Positions 30,541 to 39,183 of a stretch of 39,183 nucleotides of DNA are shown piece after piece. Location: assembly GCA_038093975.1 (NCBI GenBank), contig JBBPTG010000226.1, positions 1 to 39,183 of the forward strand, read 5' to 3'. The notes under the pieces are model-generated. The model was given only the letters and a program-made list of their open reading frames with translations, searched no databases and had not been told where the DNA came from. Positions within the stretch are counted from its first letter, which is position 1, and every line of letters begins with the position of its first letter. This DNA comes from Chalciporus piperatus (Eukaryota; Basidiomycota; Agaricomycetes; Boletales; Boletaceae). Position numbers and translations under genes: made by a program.

Positions 30541-33500
30541 TATCTTTCCGAAAACCCAGGACCACGCTTTATTCGCACGACGGATCGAGAACTGAAATTA
30601 TCTACTTCTATTGCTTCGCAACGCCTTCCGTCTACCTTCACACGCGCAGAAGCACTTCTGGATTCAGGAGCTAATGCTATCTTCGTTGATCGGAGATGGG
30701 CTGATAAAATCAAATTACCCCTCGTGCAACTCAGACATCCACTTACGGTATACAACGTGGACGGAACACATAACTCCGCTGGACAGATAACACACTGTGC
30801 GGAAATCATTATCCACTTCAACGGACATCGTGAGAAGGCCATCGCAGAAGTCACTGATCTCGGAAAGAATCAGATGATACTAGGATACGCATGGCTGAAG
30901 CAACACAATCCAGAGATAGATTGGAACAAAGGAACGGTCCACATGACACGTTGTCCTTGGTCTTGTTCCGTCTTACGAGATAAACCGCCGTTCGCACGTC
31001 AACTTGATGATGAAGAACGAAATTCTCTTCGTCACATCAATGCCGCAAAGAGGGAGGTACCTGAACCAAAAATGGAAAAGACTCCAGAAGAGCTTGTTCC
31101 AAAAGAATATCACAAGTATATCCACCTATTCAAGAAAAAGGAATCTGAACGCATGCCAACCCGTAAGCCGTGGGATCATGCAATTGATTTGAAAGACACC
31201 TACAAGCCGAAAAAGGGTCGTCTAATTCCACTCTCTGTAACGGAACAAGAGGAAGTCAGTGCCTTCATTGATGATCAGCTCAAGAAAGGATACATTCGTC
31301 CTTCCAAATCTGAGCAGACTTCCCCCGTGTTCTTCGTTCCTAAGAAAGATGGCAAGAAACGCATGGTTCAAGATTACCGTTACCTGAATGAACATACGGT
31401 GAAAAACAATTATCCGCTACCCCTCATCTCCCAATTGGTTGATAAACTGAAAGGCGCAAAACTGTTTACCAAAATGGACTTACGCTGGGGATACAACAAC
31501 ATCCGCATCAAAGAAGGCGATGAATCTAAAGCCGCATTCGTATGCTTCCGTGGCGCCTTCGAACCCTTGGTGATGTACTTCGGATTATGCAATTCTCCTG
31601 CAACATTCCAAACCATGATGAACGACATCTTCTCGGATATGGAAGACACCGTCGTTGTTTACATTGACGACATCATGATCTTTACCAAATCCGACGACCC
31701 TGCTGTCCATGCCACAATAGTCAGAGAAGTTCTTCGTCGCCTAGAAGAGAATGACCTTTTCATCAAACCAGAGAAATGTGTCTTCCATACCAAGGAGGTA
31801 GAATTCTTGGGAATGACAATTACTCCCGAAGGAATCAGGATGGACGACGATAAGGTCAAGGCAATTACCGAATGGCCAACTCCGACGAATGTCAGAGGTG
31901 TCAGAAGCTTCCTTGGGTTAGCAAACTTCTATCGCCGCTTCATTCAAGATTACGCTCAAGTAGCTAGACCCTTGAATGACCTTACCAAGAAGGATGTGAA
32001 ATTCGCATGGGAAGATGCGCAGAGGAACGCCTTCAACACATTAAAACAGAAATTCATCACCGCTCCCATACTCGCTTTTCCAGACAATGACAAACGCTTC
32101 CGTCTAGAATCGGATGCATCTAATTACGCCACGGGTGCTGTTCTATCTATAGAACAAGGAGACAAATGGCATCCCGTCGCGTTCTCTTCCCACTCCATGT
32201 CGCCAGAAGAACGCAACTATCCTATCGCGGATAAAGAGATGCTAAGCGTTATCAGAAGTCTAGAACAATGGAGACATTATCTGGAAGGTTCCAAGCACGA
32301 GTTCGAAATCTGGAACGATCACGCGAATCTTCAGTTCTTCATGACTCGGCAAGATCTAAATCGATGCCAAGCACGTTGGTCTCAATATCTTAGCCGATTC
32401 AATTTCAAATGGTTACACAAGGCAGGTTCCCAAATGGGAAAAGCCGATGCTTTATCAAGAAGAGAAGATCACGCAATCGGTATCGAAGCAGATAACAAAG
32501 CTGTCCTTGTAATACCTCCGAACAGGATAGCGGCCACGTCAACTGTTCAACTCTCAACCGATTCCGATCTGATCAAGGACAAAATCAGAAAAGCAACCTT
32601 CAAAATACGTGAGACAGAAGTCATGAAACTCTGTAAAGAACACAGCATTTGTGAAGAGTCTGATGGAATTCTGATTGACAAGAAAGGAAGATTATACGTT
32701 CCTGAAGAAGAAGATCTCCGCATGGAGATTATTCGGCTTCATCATGACACACCCGTTGCTGGACATCCCGGATATGAAAAGACAATTGAACTGCTCCAGC
32801 GCAGCTACGCCTGGCCAGGAATGGCTACGCTTGTAAAAGACTATGTCTCACGCTGTGACAGATGTGCACGTTTCAAAGGGATAAACTATGCTCCTTCTGG
32901 AAAGCTCCACCCCCTCGAAGTTCCGGATCTTCCCTGGGAACATATCTCTGCAGATTTCACTACCGATCTGCCACTCTCGAACGGATTCGATTCTATTCTT
33001 GTCATTGTAGACAGATTCTCCAAAGAAGTCGAATTCATTCCCTGCAACAAGACAGTCACCGCTCTCGACACTGCTCGTCTTTACCTAACCCATGTATGGA
33101 AACATCATGGACTTCCTAAAACCATCATATCGGACCGAGGTCCGCAATTTGCATCTCAAGTGATGAAAGACATATGCAAACGTCTTGGCATTACGCCCAA
33201 ACTCTCTACCGCCTTTCATCCCCAAACTGATGGACAAACTGAACGTATGAATCGAGATCTACAACAGTACCTTCGTCTATTCTCGTCAGAAAAACAAGAA
33301 GAATGGACTGATTGGTTGCCAATTGCGCAATTCTCATACAACTCGAAGAAGCAAGCTTCTACATCCAAGGCTCCTTTCAACGTCACGCACACATATTCCC
33401 CAAGGATGGGAATAGAACATTACACGTCTAAAGCACCAGCTGCTACAGACTTTGTTGACACGCTTGCCAATACGTTGAAAGAAACCAAGGATAACATAAT

Positions 33501-34116
33501 AGAAGCTCAGAAGCGTATGAAAGCGCAAGCCGACAAACACCACTCTGACTCACCATCTTACGAGATTGGTCAGAAAGTTTGGTTGTCTACAGCTAACCTC
33601 CGCCTGGCGCAGAGATCTAAGAAACTTTCCCCACGTTGGTTGGGCCCTTACGAAATCACAGCCCTGATTGGACGGAACGCACTACGTTTGAAGCTTCCGC
33701 GTACCATGAAAATTCACCCCGTCGTTAATGTTTCACGTGTCAAACCATACAAGGACAGGTTACGGAAGCAAACTGTTGACAAGCCTGGGCCTGTGATTGT
33801 GACAGAAGACAGAGATGATGAATATGAGGTGGATTACATCGTTGATTCTCGTTTACAGGGAAAAACCCTGAAATACCTCGTGCATTGGAAAGGCTATGCA
33901 GAATCTGATCGGACATGGGAACCAAGATCGAATCTCAAGAATGCACAGGATGCAATAAGGGAATTCAACAAGATACATCCGTCCGCTCCACGATTCCTTC
34001 GCATGACACAGAGTCTATTTGAGTCACTGTTCCAACCGTATGACAATCTAACGAGTCAGGTGGACGATGGACAAATTAATTGGTTGAATACCGTGCCGAA
34101 TACCGAAGAGGTATAA
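30541..34116 (+). CDS. Gypsy Pol polyprotein: protease, RT, RNase H, integrase, chromodomain
   Basis: The frame is open from 30541 to TAA at 34114. Domains in order: aspartic protease (LLDSGANAIFVD, active Asp at 30661), reverse transcriptase (FTKMDLRWGYNNIRI, then YIDDIMIF at about 31660), RNase H (RLESDASNYATGAVLS, ending DALSRRED), integrase with HHCC zinc finger (HHDTPVAGHPGYEK, CDRCARF) and catalytic Asp, Asp, Glu in SADFTTDLP, IISDRGPQFAS and TDGQTERMNRD, and a C-terminal chromodomain (EVDYIVDSRLQGKTLKYLV, HWKGYAESDRTWEP). The chromodomain places it among chromoviruses, which target chromatin. The same frame also runs upstream from the gag overlap but meets TGA at 30538-30540, probably a mutated Arg codon, which would prevent a Gag-Pol fusion. 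The catalytic domains themselves look undamaged. Confidence 0.92.
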   Translation, partial: YLSENPGPRFIRTTDRELKLSTSIASQRLPSTFTRAEALLDSGANAIFVDRRWADKIKLPLVQLRHPLTVYNVDGTHNSAGQITHCAEIIIHFNGHREKAIAEVTDLGKNQMILGYAWLKQHNPEIDWNKGTVHMTRCPWSCSVLRDKPPFARQLDDEERNSLRHINAAKREVPEPKMEKTPEELVPKEYHKYIHLFKKKESERMPTRKPWDHAIDLKDTYKPKKGRLIPLSVTEQEEVSAFIDDQLKKGYIRPSKSEQTSPVFFVPKKDGKKRMVQDYRYLNEHTVKNNYPLPLISQLVDKLKGAKLFTKMDLRWGYNNIRIKEGDESKAAFVCFRGAFEPLVMYFGLCNSPATFQTMMNDIFSDMEDTVVVYIDDIMIFTKSDDPAVHATIVREVLRRLEENDLFIKPEKCVFHTKEVEFLGMTITPEGIRMDDDKVKAITEWPTPTNVRGVRSFLGLANFYRRFIQDYAQVARPLNDLTKKDVKFAWEDAQRNAFNTLKQKFITAPILAFPDNDKRFRLESDASNYATGAVLSIEQGDKWHPVAFSSHSMSPEERNYPIADKEMLSVIRSLEQWRHYLEGSKHEFEIWNDHANLQFFMTRQDLNRCQARWSQYLSRFNFKWLHKAGSQMGKADALSRREDHAIGIEADNKAVLVIPPNRIAATSTVQLSTDSDLIKDKIRKATFKIRETEVMKLCKEHSICEESDGILIDKKGRLYVPEEEDLRMEIIRLHHDTPVAGHPGYEKTIELLQRSYAWPGMATLVKDYVSRCDRCARFKGINYAPSGKLHPLEVPDLPWEHISADFTTDLPLSNGFDSILVIVDRFSKEVEFIPCNKTVTALDTARLYLTHVWKHHGLPKTIISDRGPQFASQVMKDICKRLGITPKLSTAFHPQTDGQTERMNRDLQQYLRLFSSEKQEEWTDWLPIAQFSYNSKKQASTSKAPFNVTHTYSPRMGIEHYTSKAPAATDFVDTLANTLKETKDNIIEAQKRMKAQADKHHSDSPSYEIGQKVWLSTANLRLAQRSKKLSPRWLGPYEITALIGRNALRLKLPRTMKIHPVVNVSRVKPYKDRLRKQTVDKPGPVIVTEDRDDEYEVDYIVDSRLQGKTLKYLVHWKGYAESDRTWEPRSNLKNAQDAIREFNKIHPSAPRFLRMTQSLFESLFQPYDNLTSQVDDGQINWLNTVPNTEEV

Positions 34117-34859
34117 AAGACTGATGTTTGACGGTCTTTACTCTCACGGTTTCTTTTCCACGAACCACCATCATCACCAATGGATCTCAACGACGTCTAC
34201 GCTTGGGAGAGTGTTCTCCGCGACATCTTTATCCGAAACTTTACTCGGGATCGAGGCAACTTCGTCCTCTCCCTCCTCTTTGTGCTCTTCAGCATCTGCA
34301 ACGGTTGGATTCTCCGCATGCTCATCCCCTCCCTCCTCGCCGTCATCGCCATCGTCGTCGTCACTGTTACGATCACTCATTCTTTCTTTCTTTGTTACCT
34401 TGTACTAAGTCCTAGTCGCTGGTTCGAGTCCTGCCTAGGCCTCTCATTTCTTACCTTGCTTTAGTCAGCGAACATTCCTTAATGTTCTTTCACCTTCCAC
34501 GCTTCGTCATCGCTGACTCGTATGCTTACCGAGCATGACTCATTCCTATTCGTCATGACTTGTTCTTACGTATTCTGACTTGTTCTATGCCTGCCCTTAA
34601 CTCGTTTCTTCACTTATATAAACCCTCGAGTTTCCTCCTGTAACCCTAACTTAGACCTACGCAATCTAGCTTGGTCATTCCTCGCTTCCTTTGAACCCTC
34701 TGAGAGTCACCGTCCCACTCTTGAACGGACGCTAGGCCTTAACGTGGACATCCCATCGTTAGGCTACCTTTGAAACCCTTGTCCTTGACTAGGCTTTTGC
34801 GTCTACGCTTTGACCTACCCGGTACAAGCGTAACAGTCACCATCGCCATTCAATATCTC
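34117..34859. other. Non-pol region of the Gypsy element between pol and the last reading frame
   Basis: No convincing gene. A minus-strand ATG frame at 34174-34380 would give a very acidic 68-residue protein (NSDDDDGDDGEEGGDEH), but it can equally be a shadow of a TCC/CTC-rich stretch. A TATATAAA motif near 34615 resembles the one in the 3' LTR, so an older LTR fragment could be buried here. Confidence 0.35.
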
Positions 34860-35222
34860 ATGTTCGCTCAGGTGATCGTGACCAGACGATCCACGTCTAT
34901 CGAAGTGAACTGGGACTGGACGACAAAGTGGATGAAGCTCGTAGTATGGCACCCGGATTTGAGCAAGTGGGACAACGTGATGGAGGAACAGCCAGAGAAT
35001 CCTGATCAGCAGGAATGGCCCACAAACTGGCCTGATCTCGCTGGAGCTCCTATTCCCGATCCTGCACTCGTAGGTGCTCCCCACCCTATTCCTGTTGATG
35101 AAAATGATGGTAATCCATTCGAACCACCAGTAACCTGGACAAACAATAACCTTCAGGTCGCTACTGCTCCGCCAGCAAATGGAGTACCGTGGATGAATCA
35201 AGGTCCACTCATCGAAATCTGA
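34860..35222 (+). CDS. Short reading frame between Gypsy pol and the 3' LTR, 120 aa
   Basis: ATG at 34860, stop TGA at 35220, ending about 20 bp before the polypurine tract. The product begins MFAQVIVTRRSTS, is rich in Trp, Pro, Asp and Asn (WDWTTKWMKLVVWHPDLSKW, NWPDLAGAPIPDPA) and has no signal peptide or membrane helix, so it is not an envelope protein. The position is that of env in other retroelements. Function unknown. Amino-acid usage looks like a real protein, but I cannot exclude chance. Confidence 0.4.
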   Translation: MFAQVIVTRRSTSIEVNWDWTTKWMKLVVWHPDLSKWDNVMEEQPENPDQQEWPTNWPDLAGAPIPDPALVGAPHPIPVDENDGNPFEPPVTWTNNNLQVATAPPANGVPWMNQGPLIEI

Positions 35223-35243
35223 TCGTCTAGGAATACGATCCAT

Positions 35244-35253
35244 AGAGAGGGGG
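35244..35253 (+). other. Polypurine tract of the Gypsy element
   Basis: AGAGAGGGGG lies 3 bp before the LTR start TGTTACG, the expected place for the plus-strand primer of reverse transcription. Confidence 0.7.
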
Positions 35254-35256
35254 TAG

Positions 35257-35747
35257 TGTTACGAACGCTCCATTCCTTATCCTAATCATCCCTACATTCC
35301 ATTATGCTTACTAGGTTTCTCTTCGTTTCTTGGACTTAGTCGTTTCACTTTCTCTTTTGTTATCTTATCTTATCGTGTCACGTGACTTACTTACATAAGC
35401 TAGGTCTAGACCTTCGCTTACTAACTGATGACTCACCGCTCACTCGTCAGCATCAGTCAGCATTACTCATCATATGACTCACGCTTACTCATTCCGCAGT
35501 AGAGCTAGTTACGCCATTGGCTAGTAGTCAGTATGAGTCATATCCAGTCACCTACGATAAGGTTTAGCCACAACATGTACAAACATTGACAATAGTATAT
35601 AAACCCGGGTCGACAAGCACTGGACTCCCCAGTCTTGTTCTCCTGGAGTTTCCTCATCGAACCTCAGCCAAGTACATCGGCTCGCTATTGTCTAGTGTGA
35701 GTCTTAGCTCTTAGTTGAGTTGAGTCGTTTCAGTCTGAGGACCCTCA
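35257..35747 (+). repeat. Gypsy 3' LTR (right limit uncertain)
   Basis: Begins TGTTACGAACGC after the polypurine tract. A TATA box TATATAAA at 35596-35603 marks the promoter. A plausible CA end is at 35746-35747, but with no second LTR in the window the limit cannot be confirmed. Confidence 0.6.
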
Positions 35748-36065
35748 TGCTTGTTGATGCTTGTTGAACCACCAAAGTATTTTGCTGTGATAATGAAGCT
35801 GCTGCTGGGGAGGGACATGTCTGCAGTTGACAACTTGAAGTCGGCAGGATGTCAATGACGGCGATGAGCAGCTACATACCTGTTGAGACATATTCAAGTT
35901 GTCTGTAATAGGTTATACAGTCACACCACTGCTGAACATGGAGCAACATGAAGTCACTAGCAGGCCAAAAATTGGATTGCATAGGATATGTACAGCAATA
36001 TGAGGGGCATCAAGGAATTAGACTCCAAGTCAAATTGCCTGCACACCTCGATCATTCTACAAAAC
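35748..36065. other. Unassigned spacer
   Basis: I see nothing coding here. On the minus strand the sequence after the donor-like GTAAGTG near 36107 may be decayed intron or downstream exon of the kinase remnant. Confidence 0.4.
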
Positions 36066-36630
36066 TTATTTAGTGTATGCGAAGATGTTGAATAAAACAC
36101 TTACCACGAAAGGGCAGTGATTAAGTTCCTCTGGGAGCGGTGTGTTCTCAAGCCACCTATCCAACACATCAATAAACTCTTGATGGGAGACATGACTCGG
36201 AGGTATGCATGATGACTCCATGAACAGCAGCCAGGAACTGTCAATGAGACCAAAGATTTCATTTATGAATTTTTGAGAGCCCCAGTTTCCACTCATTGCA
36301 GCTGCTTGGGGGATAGTGAAATCCTTGTAGCCAGAATTGTGGAACAGTGCTATTTTGGAATGTTTGGCATGAACTACATTAGCTCCTGACCAGGACCAAA
36401 AGATTGGAGGCCAGGTTCAAATGTGTGGAGGGTGTTCAAAGCTGACAGTGTAGTGGGATTTGTGTGCCCAAATAAGGTCACTCATCAAAGGACCAGAGTA
36501 TGTGACAAAGAATAGAAAAAGAATGTAGAAAAAGGACTCCACATCATCATATTGGGTGTGTTGCTTTCCAGAGAGAACTTTGATTGCTGTATAAGGAGTC
36601 CAGTTCTCAGGCTGCCAAACCAGTTATTAA
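36066..36630 (-). pseudogene. Decayed FunK1-type fungal protein kinase fragment
   Basis: On the minus strand, from about 36625 downwards, the frame gives TPYTAIKVLSGKQHTQYDD then VESFFYILFLFFVTYSGP, which corresponds to the 'RTGT-PFMA...H-DLESFFYVL' signature of FunK1 kinases just after the activation loop. It continues with WAHKSHYTVSFEHPPH, a TGA, then TWPPIFWSWSGANVV and AKHSKIALFHNSGYKDF into a C-terminal tail (SHQEFIDVLDRWLENTPL). Lesions: the TGA at about 36415-36417, and a missing base before TPYTAI (RTG-PYTAI in mixed frames). The N-lobe and catalytic loop are absent or unrecognisable. FunK1 kinases are a large family of unknown role in mushrooms. Confidence 0.65.
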
Positions 36631-36890
36631 GCCACAAGTTGTGGATGATCAATAGGAACTCACAGGTTCCAACAGTGATTGATGTTTTAATGTTGCAATA
36701 GGTTTGGGGGATTTGAAATGGTGGTTTTTCAGGGGAGTGGCCTTATCATCAGGAAAAACCCTGTATGTCATAGCCAGTCATTTGTAGTCATATGTGGACC
36801 TATGACTTATTTGTGCACTTTTGTAAACAAATGGAACAATTTATGTACATATGGATCTTTTTTGAATCGACATTGTAGCATCTACAACTA
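36631..36890. other. Spacer between the kinase remnant and the Plavaka gene
   Basis: No gene recognised; may contain degraded upstream kinase sequence and the Plavaka 3' untranslated region. Confidence 0.4.
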
Positions 36891-39183
36891 CTAGTACAAC
36901 GTCTGATAGGAATACTTACTAGACCAATTATTCAAAAGGAAGGTAGAACAAGTGTCTAAAACAATATCACCAGTCCAATCGGCAGAACGCTCATCATCAG
37001 TAACATGCGGAATTAGTTGACAACTCTGCCTAATGGTTTTGAGAGGGATAATGTCACCGGGAATGGTAGGAGCCAAGTTTGAGATATTTGGAGGAAGAGA
37101 AGGTTTAGTAACTCTATACATGTTGTGGAACTTGCCTGGTGACGCCGAATGCTTATACCACTCTACGTATGCCAATGGTTCTTTTGGCCAGGTATCAGGC
37201 GCCTGAGTCAAAAGAGAAAGGGAGGAGGGAAGTTTGAAAATAACTCGCAAACGTCCTATTCGCATTCCTTTGAAAGCAAGATGTCAGATTGTTGGGTACA
37301 AATTCAAAACAGATACTATACTTACCTTGCAAACCTGTAGTCTCTGCATCGCTGGTATAAGCCACGACAACGGTATCAAACCTGCCTGGCTTGGCTTTGA
37401 TGGAATCTATCCCCTCTGTACCATCAACGTCGTTACCGAGTACGTCGAGAGCGAACTTGCAGGTATGCCAAATGTCCAGTTTGTCGAATGGAAGATGGGC
37501 AAATGGAATGTTGCGGCGGGGAAGAGCTTCATCAGCGGGTAGAAGGGAGTTGAGATAGGTTCGAAGATGATGAGGGAATGAGGGAGCGTGATGGTTCTTT
37601 TGGATGCTATTGATAGTTTGGCCTGGGACGGCTGGCTGACGAGCGATCACCACGCCAGCTCCAGAAGTTTTTGGATTGAGTGGTTCCTCCCGATCATCCT
37701 GAAGGTCGTCTTGAGTCCTGTATTTGACGTAGCCCTGGAAAAGACTGATTTTCTCTTGTCGCTCCAGCCACCGGGTCATTTGTGGAACTTCATTTCTGAA
37801 GTTGGAGGCTCGCCAGCCTTCCTTGGCCATGTCTATATGGAAGCGCTCGAAAGCTTCCGTGTTGTAGTTGTCCGTGGTTCCGAAGTATCGAATAGAGTCG
37901 GCGTAATGCACGAGAGAATGGAACTTGGGGATATTGAAATGTTCTCGAATGCCCAGCCCATTTTCCCCAGCGAGGAAAATCTCTTTATTCTCGTGGAAGA
38001 GACTGAGCGATTCCTCCATCCATTGGAGGGAATCATCGTCGTGGGTGGGGTATTGGGCTATGTATATGAAGTCGAGGAGGGCGCGGTAGGAGGTGATGAC
38101 CTGGGAGGGGACTTTACCGACCAGGACGCCCAAGAGAATGCGGGCCATGTCCTTTCTTTCTTTGCCAGCGATTTGAGACAGTTTGGACCACCCATTGGTA
38201 AAGTGACGAACGCCGAAACAAGGAGGGAGAGTGCGGATTCGAGAATCGAGCTCCTTGGTGTCCATGAGACTGGTGCACCAGGAGGTGAGGTACTTGACGA
38301 TCCCATGGTATAGTTGGTGGAGAACGTCGGGCGTGATGGAAAGATGAATGTCGCAGAGAGGGAATCCGTCCCAGAAAGGTCGACTGACCCCACCAGACAG
38401 CAGCGCAGCTTTGCAAAGGTCCAGGTAATTGGAATTGGACGTGGCCTGTGCCATGGCGTTCCTTATGGTATCGGCAGTAGATTTCTGAGTGCGAGGTGGT
38501 CCAGGAACTCTCTCTTCCAGCTCATCCTCTGTGACGAGACACTTGGCGCATGTCCCGTACTTGGCGCAGGTCACCAGACACTGCTCGGGATAGTCGGCGA
38601 CGTACGCAGCGAGGATTGGATGAACTCGCCTGACTTTCCCATCTCCTCCCGCTATCTCCACTCCTTTCTTCCCTGCCTCTATCAGTGGCTCCAATATCAA
38701 CCTCATCGACTCATGGAATAGCTGTTGAACGCGCGCCGACTGTTCTTTCTTTGTCAAGTCCTTGCCGACAATCTTGCTGATGGAGAGATAGCCGATGAGG
38801 ACGCATGCATTTTCGCTAGGCTTGCGTCGAAGGGCGCGAGGAATGTTGCCCAGCGTCAGATACACCGGATATGCCATTTTCCCCCCAGAAAACTGCGTAA
38901 GCTGCGTCTTATCGGTTGAGATGATGACGGGGGCAACGCAGGAGTGCTCAGGTAACCGTTTCTGAGACAACTGTCAGTGACGGGGAAAACTGATGCGGAT
39001 TAGACTTACCTGGACTGCTGCCCACCAATCCCCGGTCCACATCTCATGGTATATTCTCTTCTTCTTGGACGAGTTGGTGAAAATCCGTTTAGGCCTGTAG
39101 ACGATGTCCTTCGCATGTGCTGGATTTCCCAATAAAGTCTTGACCGCATCGATGACGTCCCGATAGTGTATCGTGTGTCTGGC
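36891..39183 (-). CDS. Plavaka-family transposase, 5' end beyond the window
   Basis: Exons 39183-39010 (partial, 58 codons), 38970-37326 and 37267-36891 join in phase through 39-nt and 58-nt introns; stop TAG at 36891-36893. Signature segments are all present: RIYHEMWTGDWWAAVQ, PVIISTDKTQLTQFSG, YPVYLTLGNIPRALRRKPS, CAKYGTCAKCLV, SITPDVLHQLYHGIVKYL, NYNTEAFERFHIDMAKEGWR and, at the C-terminus, GRLRVIFKLP and TWPKEPLAYVEWYK. Plavaka is a basidiomycete branch of the CACTA-like DDE transposons; likely acidic residues lie in STDKTQ, TPDVLHQ and NTEAFERFH. No stop or frameshift is seen in about 732 visible codons, so this copy may be active or recently so. Terminal repeats and the N-terminus lie outside or were not recognised. 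Confidence 0.92.

Larger units (their letters stand above)
28458..35747 (+). mobile_element. Ty3/Gypsy chromovirus, 5' LTR missing
   Basis: Order: an extra reading frame, gag, pol with chromodomain, an extra reading frame, a polypurine tract and a 3' LTR. No copy of the LTR start TGTTACGAACGC is found upstream; sequence begins abruptly at the inner edge of the neighbouring inverted-repeat element. Without a 5' LTR this copy should not be able to transpose on its own. Two in-frame TGA codons (28980 and 30538) lie where Arg is plausible. Confidence 0.85.

Noticed and set aside
34174..34380. Antisense acidic protein in the Gypsy 3' region
   Set aside because: Follows from a low-complexity TCC/CTC-rich stretch; no motif or promoter.
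34400..34440. tRNA gene suggested by GGTTCGAGTC (B box)
   Set aside because: No A box, no acceptor stem pairing and an imperfect T stem; a chance match.
37588..38313. Plus-strand frame of 241 codons
   Set aside because: Lies wholly antisense to the clear Plavaka transposase.

Overview
This is a stretch of eukaryotic, almost certainly Agaricomycete (mushroom-type basidiomycete) DNA. It is a transposon graveyard with some younger arrivals. The evidence is the set of families present (KDZ transposase with CxC2 and C48 protease domains, tnp2/CACTA, Plavaka, a FunK1-type kinase remnant, Copia and chromodomain Ty3/Gypsy retroelements) and many short GT-AG introns of about 38-80 nt with CTRAY-like branch sites. 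I saw no single-copy host gene that is clearly intact, and no tRNA, rRNA or CRISPR.

Layout, left to right. (1) 278-9843: remnant of a KDZ transposon with three genes: a broken proline-rich accessory gene on the minus strand, an intact small basic gene on the plus strand (4898-5610), and a large minus-strand KDZ transposase gene that ends in a C48 (Ulp1-like) protease domain. The KDZ part carries a nonsense codon and a probable frameshift, and lacks the block expected to hold the catalytic Glu; the protease part reads cleanly. (2) 10150-22021: a tnp2 (CACTA-type) transposase pseudogene, split in two by a 10,010-bp insertion. (3) 11965-21974: that insertion, the most interesting object here. 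It has long inverted terminal repeats built of short CAGT-containing units, a fully open nine-exon gene for a DDE-type transposase-like protein, a PMT mannosyltransferase fragment, a plasma-membrane H+-ATPase fragment and an unidentified broken gene. It looks like an unclassified, gene-capturing DNA transposon.

(4) 22022-25882: a Copia retrotransposon (5' LTR, gag, protease, integrase) cut off where reverse transcriptase should start. (5) 25883-28457: a non-autonomous element with perfect 29-bp inverted repeats around two minisatellites (period about 70 bp and about 150 bp). (6) 28458 to about 35747: a Ty3/Gypsy chromovirus lacking its 5' LTR, with an extra reading frame before gag and another between pol and the 3' LTR. 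(7) 36066-36630: a decayed FunK1 kinase fragment. (8) 36891-39183: a Plavaka transposase gene, intact in the visible part, running off the right edge.

No host pathway can be read from this window; the genes relate to one another as nested and neighbouring mobile elements. Family assignments rest on conserved motifs read by eye and on recall of these families. Exon boundaries come from GT-AG signals checked for reading-frame phase. None has been tested by alignment or transcripts.
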